From NCBI RefSeq assembly GCF_900142075.1, contig NZ_FQZO01000003.1:310001-374000 (forward strand): a DNA stretch of 64,000 nucleotides, read 5' to 3'. Shown piece by piece: positions 59,518 through 64,000 of this stretch; positions within the stretch are counted from its first letter, which is position 1, and each line of letters starts with the position of its first letter. The position numbers were made by a program, and so were the translations under genes. The DNA is from Clostridium amylolyticum. Lineage in GTDB: Bacteria; Bacillota; Clostridia; Clostridiales; Clostridiaceae. Below the pieces are notes generated by a model. The model saw nothing but the letters and a program-made list of their open reading frames with translations, was not told the origin of the DNA and searched no databases.

Positions 59518-60723
59518 TTAAAGCTTATATAAAGAAATCAAATTTGTACCAGGTATAGAAGCAAACATTCTTGAAGATATAAATTTTTCTCCATCCCAGG
59601 AGAGGAGGTTTTCAATATAACCTAAGGTATCACTGTTAGTTGTACCAATAATGCGTTGAAAAGCTAGTAAATCATAAGAATTGATTTTTTCATCATTTAT
59701 AATGGGAACTAAGGCATTTAAAGCAAGAACTTCCCCTTGTACAGGTCCCTTTAATTTACCACTTTCTTCATAATACTGAGATACGTAATTATAGCCTTTA
59801 TAGCTTATATCTAATACAAAAAGTTTATCTAGCATAACATTTCCTATATTAACTTTATATAAATCAGTATAATCTACTCTATACTTATATTCTTTATTGT
59901 AATTATCAAAGTTAAAAATTTCTCTAAGATTATTATTCTTAAATGAATAAATATAGAAGTATCCATATCCTCCACTGCCTCCTGAATCTATGCTTACTTT
60001 TATATCATCTATAGTATCCATTGTAAAATCTCCCAGAAATAACCTTGGGCTATATCCTGAATTAAATGAAGGAGTGATGGTTTTTCTTTCCTTTGTATGT
60101 CCATTTTCCACTACCACAGTAATGTTGTCTATGAAAATTCCTGAGGCCCCATCGGGTTTATTGCCATATAGATATACTTTATCTAGAACTCCATCTCCAG
60201 TAACATCACCTAGTTTCATATCAAGTAAATATGGGCTTCTCCAAGGAAGGCTTTTATAGGAATTTATATGAGATCTGCTTAAACCATAATCCGAAAAAGT
60301 CCCCCAGTTTTCTATTTTGTTAAATTGATAAATTGAGGACATAAAGTGCACTATTATGGGAGAAGTATTTAGCTCAGGATGTGAATTGAAAAATTCTTTA
60401 TCACCATACTTAATAGCTTCTAAAGCAAGGGGGAGTTCTCGTCTAAATACATAATTTCTTATAGCTGTAATCATTGGATTTTTTCCATCTACATATAAAT
60501 ACACGTAAAAAAAGTATTTTTCTCCTTTTTTAATCCATTCACCCAGGACTTCATCTCTCATGGAATTAGTTTTATCATAAGCATATACTAAGGCAATAGT
60601 TAAGAAAAGTTCAGCAGTTATATCGGAATGAGTAAGTGTATATCTTCTGGGGATAATGGGTTTTGTAGCAGTAACACCTGGCCTAAACTCCACTGAAAGT
60701 TTTTCAGGATTCAATCTTATCAT
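59518..60723 (-). CDS. Staygreen-domain protein with C-terminal VCBS/FG-GAP-like region
   Basis: 401 residues, two parts. Residues 1-150 match the staygreen (SGR) family known from plants: LSVEFRPGVTATKPIIPRRY, TLTHSDITAELFLTIA, MRDEVLGEWIKKG, NYVFRRELPLALEAIKYGD and FNKIENWG. Plant SGR removes Mg from chlorophyll. About residues 165-300 have VCBS/FG-GAP-like units (KLGDVTGDGVLDKVYLYGN, LFLGDFTMDTIDDIKVSID) that usually form beta-propeller blades. There is no signal peptide, so it is probably cytoplasmic or a spore protein. The Mg-dechelatase role in an anaerobe is unknown. ATG at 60723 has AGGAGATAG upstream on the minus strand. Confidence 0.87.
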   Translation of the reverse strand: MIRLNPEKLSVEFRPGVTATKPIIPRRYTLTHSDITAELFLTIALVYAYDKTNSMRDEVLGEWIKKGEKYFFYVYLYVDGKNPMITAIRNYVFRRELPLALEAIKYGDKEFFNSHPELNTSPIIVHFMSSIYQFNKIENWGTFSDYGLSRSHINSYKSLPWRSPYLLDMKLGDVTGDGVLDKVYLYGNKPDGASGIFIDNITVVVENGHTKERKTITPSFNSGYSPRLFLGDFTMDTIDDIKVSIDSGGSGGYGYFYIYSFKNNNLREIFNFDNYNKEYKYRVDYTDLYKVNIGNVMLDKLFVLDISYKGYNYVSQYYEESGKLKGPVQGEVLALNALVPIINDEKINSYDLLAFQRIIGTTNSDTLGYIENLLSWDGEKFISSRMFASIPGTNLISLYKL

Positions 60724-60778
60724 TTACTATCTCCTGTTTCATATTTCTCATAGGATTATTATATGATTAATAAAGAAA

Positions 60779-60795
60779 ATGGCATCCATATGTTG
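60779..60795. repeat. Half copy of the hairpin repeat
   Basis: AAATGGCATCCATATG matches the left arm of member 61803 (and the reverse of its right arm) but no opposing arm follows. Confidence 0.55.
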
Positions 60796-60852
60796 TTTAC
60801 TAAATGGTAAATATAGTATATAATTCTAATAAAAATCATAAGGGTGATGGAT

Positions 60853-61704
60853 ATGATTATATATGATAAATGTAGTAATATTGAGTTTGAAAAGGTATAT
60901 CAAGGGTTTAAGTCAGGGTTCTCAGATTATATTATAAAAATTGAAATTTCTAAAGAGGATTTTATGAAGCGTTTCTTTGGACCAGAAGGAAATAAGTTAG
61001 AGTACTCATTTATAGCGCTAGATGGTGGAAAGCCTGTGGGCTTAATTTTAGGCGGAATTAAAGTTTATGAAGGTGTAAATACCCTTCGTTGTGGAACCTT
61101 ATGTATCCACCCTGAATATAGAGGGAAGGGAATAAGTAAAGCTCTTTTTGGAATGCATAAAGAGGTTGCTCTAAACCATGATTGTAAGCAGATGTTTTTA
61201 GAGGTTATTGTAGGTAATGATAGAGCGATTAAGTTCTATAGAAGGTTAGGATATAGTAAAGTTTATGACATAAGTTATTATTCTCACAAGGATCCATCTA
61301 AACTGCAAAGGGAACTGACTAATTCAATGGATATAAGGAAAGTTGAGTTTGAAACTATACTAAATTTAGCTGATAAAATAAATGATGTACATGTAAATTG
61401 GCAAAATGATTTTGATTATATGAAGAAAACAGAAGACCTAGTTCACTATGGAATTTACCAAGAGTCAAAATTAATAGGAGCTCTAAGTATAACTATAAAG
61501 GGTAAAATATTTTTCATATGGACCAACCCACAGTATAGACATAAGGGAAGTGCATTAAGTCTTATTAAAAAAGCTACCCAGGATCTTAAATTAAATACTA
61601 TAAATATAAGTTTTCCTAACAATGCTTCTATAGAAGGGTTTTTGAATCATATTAAATTTGAAAAAGATAATATTTCTCAATATGAGATGTATTTAATTAT
61701 TTAA
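60853..61704 (+). CDS. GNAT family N-acetyltransferase, two-domain
   Basis: 283 residues. First GNAT domain (about 1-150) with the acetyl-CoA motif CIHPEYRGKGISKALFGMH and the VGNDRAIKFYRRLGY end; a second, weaker GNAT half follows, with IWTNPQYRHKGSALSLIKKA. Substrate unknown. The start at 60853 is preferred since AAGGGTGA lies 5 bp upstream; GTG 60844 overlaps it. Confidence 0.9.
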   Translation: MIIYDKCSNIEFEKVYQGFKSGFSDYIIKIEISKEDFMKRFFGPEGNKLEYSFIALDGGKPVGLILGGIKVYEGVNTLRCGTLCIHPEYRGKGISKALFGMHKEVALNHDCKQMFLEVIVGNDRAIKFYRRLGYSKVYDISYYSHKDPSKLQRELTNSMDIRKVEFETILNLADKINDVHVNWQNDFDYMKKTEDLVHYGIYQESKLIGALSITIKGKIFFIWTNPQYRHKGSALSLIKKATQDLKLNTINISFPNNASIEGFLNHIKFEKDNISQYEMYLII

Positions 61705-61802
61705 CATATAAGAGTGCACTATTTTCATATCATGGAGGGGTTTACCATAAGAAAGTAAAGGAATCTCTAAACAGAATATTATCATAATAAAAGATTTAAT
61801 GT

Positions 61803-61851
61803 AAATGGCATCCGTAGGGTTATTGCTAAATAACCCATATGGATGCCATTT
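61803..61851. repeat. Hairpin repeat, family member 5
   Basis: AAATGGCATCCGTAGGGTTATT / AATAACCCATATGGATGCCATTT. The centre changed from TGAGTTAT to AGGGTTAT on one side with ACTCA to ACCCA on the other, so base pairing is kept. Lies after the GNAT gene. Confidence 0.88.
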
Positions 61852-61985
61852 TAAATTTCATGATTTTTTAATTTTAAAGTCAATATTAGTCCATAAATCT
61901 TTAATATAATAAGTTTTAAATAAAAAATTATAATCTTATTAAAATAATATTATATTTAAATGAAAGAGATTATGAGGAGTAAAAA

Positions 61986-62966
61986 ATGATTAAATTTGAA
62001 AATGTATCTAAGAGTTATGAGAATGGCGGTGTAGCAGTAAATTCTTTAAATTTCAGCATTGAAGAAGGTGAGTTTTTTGTTCTTATAGGGCCAAGCGGTT
62101 GCGGTAAAACCACCACCCTTAAGATGATAAATCGCTTGGTGGATTTAAGTAAGGGAACCATATATATAAATGATAAAAAAATAGATGAATATAACATTCA
62201 TGAATTGCGCTGGAATATAGGTTATGTATTACAGCAGATAGCTCTGTTTCCTCATATGACCGTTGAAGAAAACATAGCCATAGTTCCGGAGTTAAAGAAA
62301 TGGGATAAGAAGAAGATTAACTATAGAATTACAGAACTTATGGAAAGTGTTGCTCTTGAACCTAAAGAGTATAGGCACCGTAAACCCTCTGAGCTTTCTG
62401 GAGGGGAACAACAGCGTATAGGGGTAATACGTGCCCTTGCTGCTAATCCTAAAATTATTTTAATGGATGAACCTTTCAGCGCTTTAGATCCTATCAGTCG
62501 TCAAAAGCTTCAGCAAGATATGCTTACATTACAAAAAAAGATAAAGAAAACTATTGTTTTTGTAACCCACGATATGCAGGAAGCATTGGCTCTGGGAGAC
62601 AGAATTTGTGTTATGAAGGATGGGGAAGTAGTTCAATGTGATACCCCAAAAGAGATCATAGAACATCCTAAAAATAATTTTGTTAAGACTTTTTTTGAAT
62701 CTGGAAATATCTATAAACCTTCTTTATTTAGTAGAGAATATAAAGTAAAGGATGTAATGTATGCTAAGCTTTATAACTCCTATAAAAGTGAAGATGGCAC
62801 ATTAAGCATTAAAGATACGGAATCCTTGGAAACTTTGCTTAATAGAGTATTAAAGGAAAAGAGTGTACCTATAGATCATCTGGGAGAAATAGTTGGTACT
62901 ATAACTCATGAACATGTGCTTAAATTTATATCTCTTAATCTGGAAAAAGGTGGTGAACTTTCATGA
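61986..62966 (+). CDS. opuCA: Osmoprotectant (glycine betaine/choline-type) ABC ATPase
   Basis: 326 residues. Walker A GPSGCGKTTTLKMINRL, signature LSGGEQQRIGVIRA, Walker B ILMDEPFSALDP and the family PHMTVEENIAIVPELKKW segment; the C-terminal ~75 residues are a short CBS-like regulatory region, shorter than the usual two CBS domains. This is the QAT/ProV/OpuCA type. ATGA overlap with the permease gene gives coupling. Ribosome site GAGGAGT. Confidence 0.92.
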   Translation: MIKFENVSKSYENGGVAVNSLNFSIEEGEFFVLIGPSGCGKTTTLKMINRLVDLSKGTIYINDKKIDEYNIHELRWNIGYVLQQIALFPHMTVEENIAIVPELKKWDKKKINYRITELMESVALEPKEYRHRKPSELSGGEQQRIGVIRALAANPKIILMDEPFSALDPISRQKLQQDMLTLQKKIKKTIVFVTHDMQEALALGDRICVMKDGEVVQCDTPKEIIEHPKNNFVKTFFESGNIYKPSLFSREYKVKDVMYAKLYNSYKSEDGTLSIKDTESLETLLNRVLKEKSVPIDHLGEIVGTITHEHVLKFISLNLEKGGELS

Positions 62967-64000
62967 ATACTTTAATATCCACCCTAATAAGCCGTAGAGA
63001 ACAATTGTGGTCTGCTCTTTTACAGCATATGCAGATTTCCTTTATATCAATATTTATTGCTATAATTATTGCAGTGCCACTGGGAATATATATAACCAGG
63101 CATAAGAGGTTGGCTGAACCAATTATACAGATATCAGCTATTTTTCAAACCATACCCTCTCTTGCTCTTCTTGGAATTTTAATCCCTTTTGTAGGAATTG
63201 GACAAGTTCCTGCTATTATTGCACTGGTAATATACGCTTTATTGCCTATTGTTAGAAATACCTATACTGGTATTAAGGAAATTGATCCAGTATTAATTGA
63301 AGCTGCAGAAGCCATGGGGATGAACAAGGCACAGCAGTTATATAAGGTTGAGCTTCCTTTAGCTATGCCTGTAATCATGGCAGGTATTAGAACAGCTATG
63401 GTATTGATTATTGGTACAGCTACCTTGGCTGCTTTAATTGGTGCCGGTGGCCTTGGGGATTTGATTCTACTTGGAATTGATAGAAATAATAACAGCTTAA
63501 TATTACTTGGAGCTATTCCTGCGGCGCTTCTCTCTATTATCTTTGATGTTTTGCTACGATATTTAGAGAAGGTGTCTGTAAAAAAGTCCATGATAGCTAT
63601 GACCCTTGGCCTAATAGTGGCTGCCTCTATAGTTATAGTTCCTTATTTTACTCATGCTAAAAAGGAAATTGTAATTGCTGGTAAGCTAGGTTCTGAACCC
63701 GAAATTTTAATTAATATGTATAAACTGCTTATAGAAGATGAAACTGACATAAAAGTTACATTAAAACCTGGCATGGGTAAAACTAGCTTTCTTTTCAATG
63801 CGTTGAAATCAGGAGATATAGATATTTACCCTGAATTTACAGGTACAGCACTAGAAACTTTTATAAAGGAAAATGCAAAAAATAAAGATCCGCAGCAGGT
63901 TTATGAACAAGCGCGCCAAGGCATGGAAAGTAAATTTAACATGGCATTTTTAGAACCTATGAAATATAACAATACCTACGCTTTAGCTGTATCCTCAGAG
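62963..64000 (+). CDS. opuCB: Opu-type ABC permease fused to substrate-binding domain, 3' end cut by window
   Basis: 346 codons are visible and the frame is still open at base 64000. Residues 1-210 are a QAT-type permease (HMQISFISIFIAIIIAVPLG, FQTIPSLALLGILIP, EAAEAMGMNKAQQLYKVELP). After a transmembrane segment (about 210-228) a periplasm-side binding domain begins: IVIAGKLGSEPEILINMYKL, PGMGKTSFLFNALKSGDIDI, FTGTAL. This is the OpuCB-OpuCC fusion (EgtU/BusB type) that binds a quaternary amine or, in EgtU, ergothioneine; the ligand cannot be told from the visible part. Starts by ATGA overlap with the ATPase gene. Confidence 0.9.
   Translation, partial: MNTLISTLISRREQLWSALLQHMQISFISIFIAIIIAVPLGIYITRHKRLAEPIIQISAIFQTIPSLALLGILIPFVGIGQVPAIIALVIYALLPIVRNTYTGIKEIDPVLIEAAEAMGMNKAQQLYKVELPLAMPVIMAGIRTAMVLIIGTATLAALIGAGGLGDLILLGIDRNNNSLILLGAIPAALLSIIFDVLLRYLEKVSVKKSMIAMTLGLIVAASIVIVPYFTHAKKEIVIAGKLGSEPEILINMYKLLIEDETDIKVTLKPGMGKTSFLFNALKSGDIDIYPEFTGTALETFIKENAKNKDPQQVYEQARQGMESKFNMAFLEPMKYNNTYALAVSSE

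Overview
The window is low-GC, AT-rich DNA from a spore-forming Firmicute, most likely Clostridium sensu stricto. The evidence is the core order yvcK-whiA-(pgmB)-dnaE ... pfkA-pyk, AGA/ATA-rich codon use, strong AAGGAGG ribosome sites with many TTG/GTG starts, an H-type small acid-soluble spore protein gene, DUF1540 and CD3324-type small proteins, and U-rich intrinsic terminators. I saw no rRNA, tRNA or CRISPR array. The yvcK gene is cut by the left edge and an osmoprotectant permease gene by the right edge.

0-20 kb: core genes yvcK, whiA, a beta-phosphoglucomutase-like gene, dnaE, then pfkA and pyk. Between dnaE and pfkA lies an accessory block: a TVP38/DedA-type membrane protein, a LevR/CelR-type PRD activator of sigma-54, and a beta-glucoside PTS operon (IIA, an orphan GrdB-N-terminal-like protein, IIB, IIC, a membrane protein, GH1 and GH4 phospho-glycosidases). 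The operon is preceded by a -24/-12 sigma-54 promoter and upstream direct repeats.

20-34 kb: rlmD, ywbE and small genes, then a patchier region. It has a higher-GC orphan gene, a Nif3-like gene, a horizontally acquired-looking two-component/ABC cassette with an intramembrane-sensing kinase, and a graveyard of decayed genes. The graveyard includes a GH3 auxin-amidosynthetase-like pseudogene and a short decayed segment present twice, in inverted orientation, about 6.6 kb apart.

34-42 kb: an FAD oxidoreductase with five TTTGTAA-type boxes spaced 20-21 bp in its leader, then a three-gene operon encoding a 1212-residue protein with one degenerate and three intact CbbX/SpoVK-type AAA modules plus two membrane proteins. 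This looks like an undescribed membrane-linked AAA machine. A CPT/zeta-like kinase and a response-regulator remnant follow.

42-54 kb: the most unusual metabolic cluster. Two paralogous NCS2-type permeases flank a clear homologue of methenyltetrahydromethanopterin cyclohydrolase (Mch), followed by a flavodoxin-fold reductase, an SDR, a RibD_C/DHFR-like reductase, a ROK repressor and a large Fe-S/FAD oxidoreductase. Mch belongs to methanopterin C1 metabolism, not expected in Clostridium, so the set may import and process a pterin, purine or related heterocycle.

54-64 kb: sspH, folC, a NUDIX gene under a ykkC-type riboswitch (probably the nucleoside-diphosphate subtype), a PadR/HAAS-domain pair with a 21-bp operator palindrome, a YdcF-type protein, a staygreen-domain protein fused to a VCBS-like region, a GNAT enzyme and the start of an Opu-type osmoprotectant ABC transporter. 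A family of covarying hairpin repeats is scattered through 50-62 kb.
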